From Streptomyces sp. SID14436 (GTDB taxonomy: Bacteria > Actinomycetota > Actinomycetes > Streptomycetales > Streptomycetaceae): 64,000 nucleotides of DNA. Both the position numbers and the translations under genes were made by a program. The notes under the pieces were generated by a model. It was not told the origin of the DNA, did no database searches, and saw only the letters and a list, made by a program, of their open reading frames with translations. This document shows positions 51,052-59,728 of this stretch, piece after piece. Each line of letters begins with the position of its first letter. Position 1 is the stretch's first letter. Location of the stretch: the NCBI RefSeq assembly GCF_010548465.1, contig NZ_JAAGMD010000073.1, positions 1 to 64,000 on the forward strand. The letters run 5' to 3'.

Positions 51052-51147
51052 ATGCATGCGACCGCAGAACTGATCGGCGCCGCAGCCGCCCTCGTCGGCG
51101 TGGCCCTGCTGGCCCTGGCCAGCGTGCGCAGCATCACCCGCCGCTGA
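51052..51147 (+). CDS. 31-aa small membrane protein
   Basis: ATG 51052 with the ribosome site GTGGAGG encodes MHATAELIGAAAALVGVALL followed by a short basic tail ending RSITRR. It is one predicted helix of about 20 residues. Its last 14 bases overlap the convergent PfkB gene end. It is shorter than most annotation limits but has a good start, and seems real; the role is unknown. Confidence 0.5.
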   Translation: MHATAELIGAAAALVGVALLALASVRSITRR

Positions 51148-52054
51148 CCGGGGCCGGGGAGGCGGCGCGGGCCAGCAGTTCCTCCCGTCCGATGCTGTCG
51201 ACGCGGGTGGCCGGCACCGTGCAGGCGTGGGCGCCCGCCACCGCGCCGTAGCGGGCACAGCGGAGCGGGGGTTCGCCGTGCAGCCAGCCGTACAGGAACC
51301 CGGCGGCGAAGGCGTCCCCGGCGCCGTTGGAGTCCACGACCGGCGCGGGGGGCGGCGCCGCGGGGACGTGGGTCAGGCGGCCGTCGGCCAGGACGTACGC
51401 GCCCTCCGCTCCCGCGGTGACGACGACCACCCGGGCCCGTCCGCGCCCGGCGATGTCGCGCATGGTGGCTTCCGGGTCGGACAGCGCGGCGGCGGACAGG
51501 AAGACCAGGTCCGCGGTGAGGGCGAAGGGCTCGTGGTAAGGATTCCGCCCGTCCCAGTCGTGCAGGTCGGTCGAGAGGGTCACCCCGGAGGCGCGCAGCA
51601 AGGGCAGGGCGTCGGCGCAGGGCTGGGTGATGACCACGTGGACGTGCCGGCTGGTGGCGGCCAGGGCGCGGACGGTCTCCTCGGGCAGCCGGTCCTGTTC
51701 GGCCCAGCGGGTCGCGTCGTAGAGGGAGAGCCGCCGCCCTCCCGGATCGACGAGGTTGACGGCGCGCTTCGTGCCGCGGGGCTGCGGCACGGCGGTGAGG
51801 GCGATGCCGTGCTCGCGGTGCAGCGCGCGGACGAGGTCGCCCTCCGGGTCGTCGCCGAGGAGGTCGATGTGGTGGGTGCGCAGCCCGAGGGCGCGGGTGC
51901 CGAGGGCGACGAAGTCCCCGCTCTGTCCCGCGCGGGTGACGATGCCCGGGCGGATCATGTGACTGTCGGCGAACGGCAGCGGCAGTTCGGGCACATGAAC
52001 GATGGTGTCCACGCCCGCGCCGCCCAGCACGAGCACGTCGATGTCTGTGGTCAT
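51134..52054 (-). CDS. PfkB-family carbohydrate kinase
   Basis: A 306-residue ribokinase-type sugar kinase: the N-terminal GGAGVDTIVHV, the sugar-contact region MIRPGIVTRAGQSGDFVALG, and the C-terminal motif VVDSNGAGDAFAAGFLYG with Asp as catalytic base and anion hole GAGD. Here the usual DTTGAGD reads DSNGAGD. ATG 52054 has GGGGGAAGCGG upstream. The sugar substrate is not clear. Confidence 0.87.
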   Translation of the reverse strand: MTTDIDVLVLGGAGVDTIVHVPELPLPFADSHMIRPGIVTRAGQSGDFVALGTRALGLRTHHIDLLGDDPEGDLVRALHREHGIALTAVPQPRGTKRAVNLVDPGGRRLSLYDATRWAEQDRLPEETVRALAATSRHVHVVITQPCADALPLLRASGVTLSTDLHDWDGRNPYHEPFALTADLVFLSAAALSDPEATMRDIAGRGRARVVVVTAGAEGAYVLADGRLTHVPAAPPPAPVVDSNGAGDAFAAGFLYGWLHGEPPLRCARYGAVAGAHACTVPATRVDSIGREELLARAASPAPVSGG

Positions 52055-52133
52055 ACCGCTTCCCCCATACCGGTTCTCCTGCCGATTCCTGCCGCTCCTG
52101 CTGATTCCTGTACCGACCCTCGAACCGTTCCTC

Positions 52134-52225
52134 GTACCGGTTCCCATACCGGCCCCGTACCGGTTCCCATACCGGCCCCGTACCGGTTCCCCTACCGGCC
52201 CCGTACCGGTTCCCATACCGGCCCC
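52134..52225. repeat. 23-bp tandem repeat, four copies
   Basis: Units GTACCGGTTCCC-ATACCGGCCCC lie at 52134-52156, 52157-52179, 52180-52202 (one base differs) and 52203-52225. Degenerate copies extend left to about 52080. The unit has two ACCGG/CCGGT elements. It sits in the 584-bp region between the PfkB start and the trkA genes, so it may be an expanded regulatory site or only a slipping VNTR. No other gene is supported in 52055-52638. Confidence 0.88.
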
Positions 52226-52638
52226 CCGGGTTCTGGGCGCCCTGGCGTGCCGACCCGTCGATCTTGTCGGACGTCCGGGCGCCCTGTCGACGGCTGTGGA
52301 CAACTGCCCGCACGACCGCTGTGGACAACGGCCCGGACGCCCCGCCGGACCCGGCGGCACTGCCATGATCCGCCCGTCCGTTCGGCCCTCCGTCCGCCCG
52401 TCCGTTCGGCCCCCGCGGGCCGGAGGGATACGTTGGACGGGCGGGCCCTCCGGTGCCGCGACCATGTCCGACCCGACGGGCCGTGCCCCGAAGGGCGTCA
52501 GGATCCCGATCCCCCGGCATGATGTTGCCCTGCGGTCCGCTGCCGGGCCGCGGACGTGTTGCCTGGCGAGCCGAAAGAGGGACATGAGCACCAGAGTCGT
52601 GAAGGCCGCAGGGCCTGCAGGAAGCGCGGTGTGAAGTA

Positions 52639-53310
52639 ATGCATATCGTCATCATGGGCTGCGGAAGGGTGGGCTCCGCCCTGGCCCAGACCCTGGAGGA
52701 ACAGGGTCACACGGTCGCCGTGGTCGACCAGGACCCCACCGCCTTCCGCCGCCTGGGCTCCTCGTTCGGCGGCCGCCGGGTCACCGGGGTGGGCTTCGAC
52801 CAGGACACCCTGCGCGAGGCGGGCATCGAGGACGCCGGCGCCTTCGCCGCCGTCTCCAGCGGTGACAACTCCAACATCATCGCCGCGCGGGTCGCCCGCG
52901 AGACGTTCGGCGTCGAGAACGTCGCCGCCCGCATCTACGACCCCCGCCGCGCGGAGGTCTACCAGCGCCTCGGCATCCCCACCGTGGCGACGGTCCGCTG
53001 GACGGCCGACCAGATGCTGCGCCGGCTGCTCCCCTCGGGCGCCGAGCCGCTGTGGCGCGACCCGACCGGCGGGGTGCAGCTCGCCGAGGTGCACACCTCG
53101 CCCGCGTGGGTGGGGCACCGGATCAGCAGGCTCCAGGACCAGACCGGGGTCCGCGTGGCCTTCCTGACCCGGCTCGGCGAGGCCATACTGCCCAGCTCGC
53201 AGACGGTGCTGCAGGAGGGCGACCTGGTGCATGTGATGATGCGCACCGACGAGATCGACCGGGTCGAGGCGGCGTTCGCCAAGGGACCCGACGAGGAGGG
53301 CGGTCACTGA
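52639..53310 (+). CDS. trkA: TrkA-family potassium uptake regulator (first of pair)
   Basis: A 223-residue protein with the RCK NAD-binding fold (MHIVIMGCGRVGSALAQTL, GFDQDTLREAGI, AAVSSGDNSNIIAA) and a C-terminal TrkA_C domain (QEGDLVHVMMRTDEID). It senses NAD(H) or ATP and gates a K+ transporter. The next gene overlaps by one base (TGATG), so the two are co-translated and may form a hetero-oligomer. A partner is probably the KimA-like permease nearby, or another system elsewhere; this is inference. Confidence 0.88.
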   Translation: MHIVIMGCGRVGSALAQTLEEQGHTVAVVDQDPTAFRRLGSSFGGRRVTGVGFDQDTLREAGIEDAGAFAAVSSGDNSNIIAARVARETFGVENVAARIYDPRRAEVYQRLGIPTVATVRWTADQMLRRLLPSGAEPLWRDPTGGVQLAEVHTSPAWVGHRISRLQDQTGVRVAFLTRLGEAILPSSQTVLQEGDLVHVMMRTDEIDRVEAAFAKGPDEEGGH

Positions 53311-53987
53311 TGAGGGTCGCCATTGCCGGGGCCGGGGCGGTCGGCCGCTCCATCGCGGGCGAGCTGCTGGAGAACGGCCACGAGGTCCTGCTCATCGACA
53401 AGACGCCGACCGCGATCTCGGTCGAGCGCGTTCCGCAGGCGGAGTGGCTGCTGGCGGACGCCTGCGAGATCACGTCGCTGGACGAGGCGGCGCTGCAGCG
53501 CTGCAACGTCGTCATCGCCGCCACCGGCGACGACAAGGTCAACCTGGTGGTCTCGCTGCTCGCCAAGACCGAGTACGGGGTGCCCCGGGTCGTGGCCCGG
53601 GTCAACAACCCGAAGAACGAGTGGCTGTTCAACGAGTCGTGGGGCGTGGACGTCGCCGTCTCCACCCCGCGCCTGATGTCGGCGCTGGTGGAGGAGGCGG
53701 TCAGCGTCGGCGACCTGGTCCGTCTGCTGCGGTTCAGCCACGGCGACGCCAACCTCGTCGAGCTGACACTGCCGGAGGAGTCGGCGCTGGCCGGCACCCA
53801 GGTCGGCGACGTGCAGTGGCCGCAGGACACCTCGCTGGTCACGATCATCCGCGGCACGCGCGTGCTGACGCCGACGCGGGAGGACTCCCTGGAGGTGGGC
53901 GACGAGCTGCTGTTCGTGGCCGCCCAGGCCCGTGAGGAGCAGCTGGAGGACCTGCTGTCGGTGCGCAAGGGCGACGCGGGGCGCTGA
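53310..53987 (+). CDS. trkA: TrkA-family potassium uptake regulator (second of pair)
   Basis: A 225-residue RCK protein (VAIAGAGAVGRSIAGELL, LACEITSLDE-type loop, VVIAATGDDKVNLVV) with a C-terminal TrkA_C domain. It is homologous to the preceding gene and overlaps it by one base. Sequence at the nucleotide site keeps the GxGxxG motif (GAGAVG), so ligand binding is likely retained. A strong terminator follows. Confidence 0.88.
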   Translation: MRVAIAGAGAVGRSIAGELLENGHEVLLIDKTPTAISVERVPQAEWLLADACEITSLDEAALQRCNVVIAATGDDKVNLVVSLLAKTEYGVPRVVARVNNPKNEWLFNESWGVDVAVSTPRLMSALVEEAVSVGDLVRLLRFSHGDANLVELTLPEESALAGTQVGDVQWPQDTSLVTIIRGTRVLTPTREDSLEVGDELLFVAAQAREEQLEDLLSVRKGDAGR

Positions 53988-54007
53988 GACGGCTCCGCCC
54001 GGCACAC

Positions 54008-54052
54008 GCGTGAGGGGGCGGCCGGGAGAATCCCCCGGCCGCCCCCTCACGC
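54008..54052. terminator. 19-bp perfect hairpin between trkA and DUF3159 genes
   Basis: 54008-54026 pairs perfectly with 54034-54052 around a 7-base loop. It lies 20 bases past the second trkA stop, and the genes on either side converge here, so it can serve both directions. Confidence 0.85.
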
Positions 54053-54093
54053 ACGTACGGGCAGCGGTTCCGCGGCGACTGCGGGGCTGCGGG

Positions 54094-54128
54094 CTACCGG
54101 CTACCGGCTACCGGCTACCGGCTACCGG
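54094..54128. repeat. 7-bp tandem repeat CTACCGG, five copies
   Basis: Five perfect head-to-tail units immediately precede the stop codon of the convergent DUF3159 gene. Near it the coding region of that gene carries two 18-bp repeats (54188-54223, encoding AGAHAGP-type residues). Confidence 0.85.
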
Positions 54129-54137
54129 CTGCGCAGG

Positions 54138-54959
54138 CTACGCGCCCCTGCGGTGCCGTCCGGTGGTCGTGGCCGTGCCGGGGTCCTCGGGCCCGGCGTG
54201 GGCTCCGGGCCCGGCGTGGGCTCCGGGCGTCTGCGCGGTGCCGGCGGCCCGGGCCGCCTCGCGCTCCTTCTCGGCGCGCTCCTCCGCCTCCATCTCCGCG
54301 AACACGTCGATGGGCGGCGGAGCCTTCGCCAGGAACACCCAGGTCAGGTACACCGCCAGCAGGAACGGCGGAATCTTCAGCGCGACCAGCACCCAGCCCA
54401 GCTGGGTGGTGTCGGCCCACCAGTACAGCGGGAAGAGGATCGCGCTCTTGCCGAGCAGGATCAGACCCCAGGCGTAGCTGGACTTGGTGTACGCCTTCTT
54501 GCGGCCGGGATTGCGGGTGCGCCAGGAGAGGTTCTCCCGGAAGATCGGCCCGAGCATCAGACCGATCAGCGGGACGCCCGCCATCGCCGTGATGATGTAC
54601 GCGAGGGCCAGGCCCAGCGTGTAGAGCATGCCGGGCAGGTAGAAGTCCTTGGCGTTGCCGGTCATCATCGCGAAGACCACACCGAAGCCGACGCCGAAGA
54701 CGCCGCTGAAGGCGTGCTTGACGGTGTCCTTCATGGCCAGCCGGACCACGACCAGGACCAGCGACACGGCGAGCGCCGCGATCGCCGACATGTGCAGGTC
54801 CTTGTTGATCGTGTAGATGCTGACGAAGAGGAGCCCGGGCAGCACCGTCTCGACCATGCCCCGCACTCCGCCGAACGCCTCGAACAGGGCGGCTTCGGTC
54901 ACCGCCCGGGCGTCGTCCGCGGATGTGTCTTCGGTTGTCGGCTTGTCGAGCGACGTCAC
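54138..54959 (-). CDS. DUF3159 membrane protein
   Basis: A 273-residue protein with six or so membrane segments between residues 30 and 220 and the DUF3159 pattern FEAFGGVRGMVETVLPGLLF ... PIFRENLSWRTRNPGRKKAY. The C-terminal 50 residues are charged and repeat-bearing. GTG 54959 lies four bases after the OB-fold gene stop, so both belong to one operon. The function is unknown. Confidence 0.87.
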   Translation of the reverse strand: MTSLDKPTTEDTSADDARAVTEAALFEAFGGVRGMVETVLPGLLFVSIYTINKDLHMSAIAALAVSLVLVVVRLAMKDTVKHAFSGVFGVGFGVVFAMMTGNAKDFYLPGMLYTLGLALAYIITAMAGVPLIGLMLGPIFRENLSWRTRNPGRKKAYTKSSYAWGLILLGKSAILFPLYWWADTTQLGWVLVALKIPPFLLAVYLTWVFLAKAPPPIDVFAEMEAEERAEKEREAARAAGTAQTPGAHAGPGAHAGPEDPGTATTTGRHRRGA

Positions 54960-54962
54960 CGG

Positions 54963-55361
54963 CTACTCCCGTCCCAGGGGTCTCAATTCGTATTTCGGGT
55001 TGAACAGCACCCGGCGGCCCCGGCTCATCGAGATCCGGCCCGATGCGATCAGCTTGCGCCCCGGTTCGATCCCCATGATGGAGCGCCTGCCGAGCCACAC
55101 CACGTCCAGGGCGGCGGAGCCGTCGAACAGCTCGGCCTCCAGGGCCGGGACTCCCGCGCGCGGGCGCAGCGTGACCGTGCGCAAGGTACCAGTAACCGTG
55201 ACGACCTGCCGGTCCTGGCAGTCTCCTATCCGCGTGCAGCCCGCGATGTCGGCGTCCTCGCGCAGCTCCTCCGACTCCAGCTCCTCCTGCGAGGAGGAGA
55301 GCCGGTCGAGCATGCGCCGGAACCGACCCGCCGGCTTCTCGGGACGAGGAACAGCACTCAT
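54963..55361 (-). CDS. OB-fold nucleic-acid-binding-domain protein
   Basis: A 132-residue protein with an acidic/Ser-rich N-terminus and an OB-fold-like core (VVTVTGTLRTVTLRPRA, VPALEAELFDGSAALDVVWLG, GRKLIASGRISM). Similar small proteins are found beside DUF3159 genes in actinobacteria. It may bind RNA or DNA. ATG 55361. Confidence 0.8.
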   Translation of the reverse strand: MSAVPRPEKPAGRFRRMLDRLSSSQEELESEELREDADIAGCTRIGDCQDRQVVTVTGTLRTVTLRPRAGVPALEAELFDGSAALDVVWLGRRSIMGIEPGRKLIASGRISMSRGRRVLFNPKYELRPLGRE

Positions 55362-55491
55362 GTCTGAAGCGTACCGGGGTGCACTGACGGTTACGTACCC
55401 GTGGAGCCGACGCCCCGAACCGGCCGGTGCCCGCCACCGCCGGGGGCCTCTCCGCCGCGAGGCGGGGGTCCGTGGTGGCGGGTGCCGGGCG

Positions 55492-56172
55492 TCACTTCTC
55501 GAAGCGGTATCCCATGCCGGGCTCGGTGATGAAGTGCCTGGGGTGCGACGGGTCGGCCTCCAGCTTGCGCCGCAGCTGTGCCATGTACACCCGCAGGTAG
55601 TTGGTCTCCGTCCCGTAGGACGGCCCCCACACCTCCCGCAGCAGCTGCTTCTGCGCGACCAGGCGGCCGCTGTTGCGGACCAGGACCTCCAGCAGGTGCC
55701 ACTCGGTCGGCGTCAGCCGCACGTCCTTGCCGCCCCGGTTGACCTTCTTCGCGGCCAGGTCGACGGTGAACTCGCCGGTGTCCACGACGCCGTCCTCCTC
55801 GCCCCCGGCCGGTTCGGCGCGCCGCACCGCCGCCCGCAGCCGGGCCAGCAGTTCGTCCATGCCGAAGGGCTTGGTGACGTAGTCGTCGGCGCCCGCGTCC
55901 AGGGCCAGCACCTTCTCCTCGGAGGCGTGCCGGGCGGACAGCACCAGGATGGGCACGCGGGTCCAGCCGCGCAGTCCCCGGATCACCTCGACGCCGTCCA
56001 TGTCGGGCAGCCCGAGGTCGAGGACGACCACGTCGGGGCGGCGGTCGGCGGCCAGTCGCAGGGCGCCGGCCCCGTCCTCGGCGGCGTCGACGTCGTACGA
56101 GCGTGCCTTGAGGTTGATCACGAGGGCGCGCACGATCGCCGGCTCGTCGTCGACCACCAGCACACGGGTCAT
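55492..56172 (-). CDS. kdpE: OmpR/PhoB-family response regulator KdpE
   Basis: A 226-residue response regulator. The receiver has the acidic pocket VLVVDDE and phospho-acceptor Asp52 (VVVLDLGLPDMDG) with VTKPFG. The winged helix includes LTPTEWHLLEVLVRNSGRLV and YLRVYMAQLRRKLE. It is translated with KdpD (ATGA overlap) and would activate potassium-uptake genes. Confidence 0.93.
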   Translation of the reverse strand: MTRVLVVDDEPAIVRALVINLKARSYDVDAAEDGAGALRLAADRRPDVVVLDLGLPDMDGVEVIRGLRGWTRVPILVLSARHASEEKVLALDAGADDYVTKPFGMDELLARLRAAVRRAEPAGGEEDGVVDTGEFTVDLAAKKVNRGGKDVRLTPTEWHLLEVLVRNSGRLVAQKQLLREVWGPSYGTETNYLRVYMAQLRRKLEADPSHPRHFITEPGMGYRFEK

Positions 56173-58721
56173 GGAAACTGCCTTTCGGGTACCGCGGGTT
56201 CTGCGGGGCGGGCGGGCTCGGGGACGGCTCCCGCGGCGCGGAGGGTGACCGTCATGGTCAGGCCCCCGCCGGGGGTGTCCTCGGCCTCCAGGGTGCCGCC
56301 CATCGCCTCGGCGAAGCCCCGCGCGACGGGCAGGCCGAGGCCCACACCGGCACCGCGCGGGGCATCACCGTAGCGCTGGAAGGGCTCGAAGATGCGGGCC
56401 TTCGCCTGGTCGGGCACCCCCGGGCCGCGGTCCACCACACGGACCTCGACCCGGTCGCCGAGGGCGCTGGCTGCCACCAGTACGGGTGTGCCGGCGGGAC
56501 TGTACTTGACGGCGTTCTCCACCAGATTGGCCATGGTCCGCTCCAGGAGGCCGGGATCGACGGCGACCATGGGCAGGGTTTCGGGGACGTCCAGGGCGAC
56601 CTCGCCCTCGGGCACGCCGCCGAGCGCCATCGGCACCACCTCGTCGAGGTCGATCTCGCGGATCAGCGGGGTGACGGTGCCGGTGTGCAGCCGCGACATG
56701 TCGAGCAGGTTGCCCACCAGGTGGTCCAGGCGGTCGGCGCCGTCCTCGATGCTCTCCAGCAGCTCGGCCCGGTCCTCCGGCGACCACACGACGTCGGGCG
56801 AGCGCAGCGAGGAGACCGACGCCTTGATCCCGGCGAGGGGGGTGCGCAGGTCGTGGCTGACGGCCGCCAGGAGCGCGGTGCGGATGCGGTTGCCCTCGGC
56901 GAGGGCCCTGGCCCGGTCGGCCTCCTCGCGCAGGCGGCGGTGGTCCAGGACGACGGCCGCCTGGGCGGCGAACGCGCCGAGCACCCGGCGGTCCTCGGCG
57001 GGCAGCACCCGGCCGGTGAGCGCGAGGGCCATGTGGTCGCCGACGGGGACGTCCACGTCGGCGTCCTCCGGGCGGTCCACCGGCCGGTCGGTGCCCGCCC
57101 GTCCCGCGCAGGTCCACGGCTCCAGGTCGCCCGCGCGCTCCAGCAGGGCGGCGGACTCCATGCCGAAGGTCTCCCGTACCCGTTCCAGCAGGTCCTCCAG
57201 GCCGGTCTCGCCGCGCAGCACGTTGCCGGCGAGGTAGGAGAGGATCTCCGCCTCGGCGCGCAGCCGGGCGGCCTGGTGGGTCCGGCGGGCGGCGAGGTCG
57301 ACGACCGAGGCGACGGCCACCCCGACGGCGACGAAGATCACGATGGCGCCGATGTTCTTCGGGTCGGCGACCGTCCAGCGGTGCAGGGGCGGCGTGTAGA
57401 AGTAGTTCAGCAGCAGCGATCCGGACGCCGCCGAGGCCAGGGCGGGCCACAGCCCGCCGAGCAGGGCGGCGGCCACGGTCAGCACGAGGAACAGCAGCAT
57501 GTCGTTGGCCAGGCCCGGGTTGACGGCGCTCAGCAGCAGCGCCAGCAGCGCGGGGCCCGCCACGCCGACCGTCCAGCCCCACACGACGCGGGACCGTCCC
57601 AGCCGGGCGCCCCGGGCCACCGGCAGACCGCGGCCCTGCGCGATCGCCTCGTGGGTGACGATGTGCACGTCCAGGTCGGGCCCGGACTCGCGGGCCACGG
57701 TCGCGCCGACGCCGGGGCCGAAGACGTACTGCCAGGCCTTGCGGCGCGAGGACCCCAGCACGATCTGGGTGGCGTTGGCGCCGCGGGCGAAGGCGAGCAG
57801 GGCGCCCGGGATGTCGTCGCCGACGACGTGGTGGAAGGTGCCGCCCAGGTTCTCCACCAGGGTGCGCTGCTCGGCGAGTTCGCTGGGCGAGGCGGCGGTG
57901 AGGCCGTCGCCGCGGGCGATGTAGACGGCCAGCACCTCGCCCCCGGCGCCCTTCTCGGCCAGCCGGACGGCCCGGCGGATCAGGGTGCGGCCCTCGGGGC
58001 CCCCGGTGAGGCCGACGACGATCCGTTCGCGGGAGCCCCAGATCGCGGACACGTCGTGCTCGCTGCGGTAGCGCTGGAGGTGCTCGTCGACGCGGTCGGC
58101 GACCCACAGGAGGGCGAGTTCCCTGAGGGCGGTGAGGTTGCCGGGGCGGAAGTAGTTGGAGAGGGCGGCGTCGACCTTGTCGGGCTGGTAGATGTTGCCG
58201 TGCGCCATGCGGCGGCGCAGCGCCTCGGGGGTCATGTCGACCAGTTCGATCTGTTCGGCCCGCCGCACCACCTCGTCGGGCACCGTCTCGGCGGGCCGTA
58301 CGCCGGTGATGGACTCCACGACGTCGCCCAGGGACTCCAGGTGCTGGATGTTGAGCGTGGAGTGCACGTCGATCCCGGCGGCCAGCAGTTCCTCCACGTC
58401 CTGCCAGCGCTTGGCGTTGCGCGAGCCGGGGACGTTGGTGTGGGCGAGTTCGTCGACGAGGGCCACGCGGGGGCGGCGGGCGAGCACCGCGTCGACGTCC
58501 ATCTCGGACCGGACCTCCCCGCGGTGCTCCAGGTGGGCGGGCGGTATCCGCTCCAGCCCGTCCAGCAGCGCCTCGGTCCTCGGCCGGCCGTGGGGCTCGG
58601 CGAAGGCGACCACGCAGTCGGTGCCCCGCCCGATCCGGCGGTGCGCCTCGGCGAGCATCGCGTAGGTCTTGCCGACGCCCGGTGCGGCACCGAGGTGTAT
58701 CCGTAGCGTCCCGCGTCCCAT
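56169..58721 (-). CDS. kdpD: Sensor histidine kinase KdpD
   Basis: An 850-residue kinase: N-terminal KdpD sensor domain with Walker-type GAAPGVGKTYAML (11-23) and ALVDELAHTNVPGSRN, a universal-stress-like domain (about 235-350; IVVGLTGGPEGRTL), a DUF4118 block of four helices (about 385-480), a GAF-like part, and kinase core with His623 in AAVSHDLRTPLAG. N/G boxes are ENAVKYSP and GAGVGLGLPVARG. It senses potassium limitation or turgor. No kdpFABC genes are adjacent, so the target pump lies elsewhere. Confidence 0.93.
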   Translation of the reverse strand: MGRGTLRIHLGAAPGVGKTYAMLAEAHRRIGRGTDCVVAFAEPHGRPRTEALLDGLERIPPAHLEHRGEVRSEMDVDAVLARRPRVALVDELAHTNVPGSRNAKRWQDVEELLAAGIDVHSTLNIQHLESLGDVVESITGVRPAETVPDEVVRRAEQIELVDMTPEALRRRMAHGNIYQPDKVDAALSNYFRPGNLTALRELALLWVADRVDEHLQRYRSEHDVSAIWGSRERIVVGLTGGPEGRTLIRRAVRLAEKGAGGEVLAVYIARGDGLTAASPSELAEQRTLVENLGGTFHHVVGDDIPGALLAFARGANATQIVLGSSRRKAWQYVFGPGVGATVARESGPDLDVHIVTHEAIAQGRGLPVARGARLGRSRVVWGWTVGVAGPALLALLLSAVNPGLANDMLLFLVLTVAAALLGGLWPALASAASGSLLLNYFYTPPLHRWTVADPKNIGAIVIFVAVGVAVASVVDLAARRTHQAARLRAEAEILSYLAGNVLRGETGLEDLLERVRETFGMESAALLERAGDLEPWTCAGRAGTDRPVDRPEDADVDVPVGDHMALALTGRVLPAEDRRVLGAFAAQAAVVLDHRRLREEADRARALAEGNRIRTALLAAVSHDLRTPLAGIKASVSSLRSPDVVWSPEDRAELLESIEDGADRLDHLVGNLLDMSRLHTGTVTPLIREIDLDEVVPMALGGVPEGEVALDVPETLPMVAVDPGLLERTMANLVENAVKYSPAGTPVLVAASALGDRVEVRVVDRGPGVPDQAKARIFEPFQRYGDAPRGAGVGLGLPVARGFAEAMGGTLEAEDTPGGGLTMTVTLRAAGAVPEPARPAEPAVPERQFP

Positions 58722-58892
58722 GGCCTCACTGTCTTCCGCTCACCACTGCTGCGCGGCCTCGACCATACGTCCGGAACACCGCTGCTCAGGCGCCGGGGCC
58801 CGGGCGGCCGGCCGGTCGTGGACGCCGGCGGCCGGGTGCGGTGCGCGGCGCCCCGGGCCGGCGGCCCGTGGGGCCGGGCGCCGCCGGCGGGG

Positions 58893-59591
58893 TCAGTGCT
58901 CGACGATCTCGCCGTCGTTGAGTTCCAGGACCCGGTCCGCGAGGTCGAGGAGGGTGGCGTCGTGGGTGGCGACGAGGGCGGTGACGCGTTCGCTGCGCAC
59001 GACGGCCCGCAGGAGCTCCATCACGGCGTGCCCGGTCTCCGCGTCCAGCTGGCCGGTCGGCTCGTCCGCGATGAGCAGCGAGGGGTTGTTGGCGAGGGCG
59101 CGCGCGATGGCGACCCGCTGCTGCTGGCCGCCGGACAGCTCGCCGGGCCGCTGGGCCGCGTGGTCGGCCAGGCCGACCAGGGACAGCAGCAGCTCGACGC
59201 GTTCCTCCCGCTCACGCGCGTCGGCGCGGCGCAGCCGCAGCGGGACGCCGACGTTCTCGGCGGCGGTGAGGATCGGGATGAGTCCGAAGGACTGGAAGAC
59301 GAAGCCGACGCGGTCCCGGCGCAGGGCGAGGAGCCCGTTCTCGTCCAGGTCGGCGAGGTCGACCCCGTCGACGCCGACCCGTCCGCGGTCGGGGGCGTCG
59401 AGCCCGCCGACGATGTTGAGCAGGGTCGTCTTGCCCGACCCGGACCGCCCCTTGAGGGCCACCAGTTCCCCGCGCGGGACGTCGAAGGAGACGCCGCGCA
59501 GCGCGTGGACGGCCGCGGCCCCGGTGCCGTACGACTTGTGGACGTCCGTCACGCGCACCATGGTCTCGGTCTCGGTGACCACCCGACTCAT
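58893..59591 (-). CDS. ABC transporter ATP-binding protein (LolD/MacB type), no linked permease
   Basis: A 232-residue ATPase with Walker A GRSGSGKTTLLN, signature ELSGGQQQRV, Walker B LLIADEPTG and H-loop VATHD. No permease gene is visible on either side, so its partner is unlinked or outside the window. ATG 59591. Confidence 0.9.
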   Translation of the reverse strand: MSRVVTETETMVRVTDVHKSYGTGAAAVHALRGVSFDVPRGELVALKGRSGSGKTTLLNIVGGLDAPDRGRVGVDGVDLADLDENGLLALRRDRVGFVFQSFGLIPILTAAENVGVPLRLRRADAREREERVELLLSLVGLADHAAQRPGELSGGQQQRVAIARALANNPSLLIADEPTGQLDAETGHAVMELLRAVVRSERVTALVATHDATLLDLADRVLELNDGEIVEH

Positions 59592-59728
59592 CCGCTCGCC
59601 CTCCCCGTGGACCGGGCGTCAGTATCGCCGTTGCCCACCCGTCGATCAACAGGGGGCGCGCACCGGACACCGGTGAGGGGCCGGGCCCAGGCGCCTGCCG
59701 GGGTCGGCCCCTCACACGGATACGACGG

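Noticed and set aside
52134-52225. Tandem repeat considered as a CRISPR array
   Set aside because: Units are contiguous with no unique spacers and no cas genes are present.
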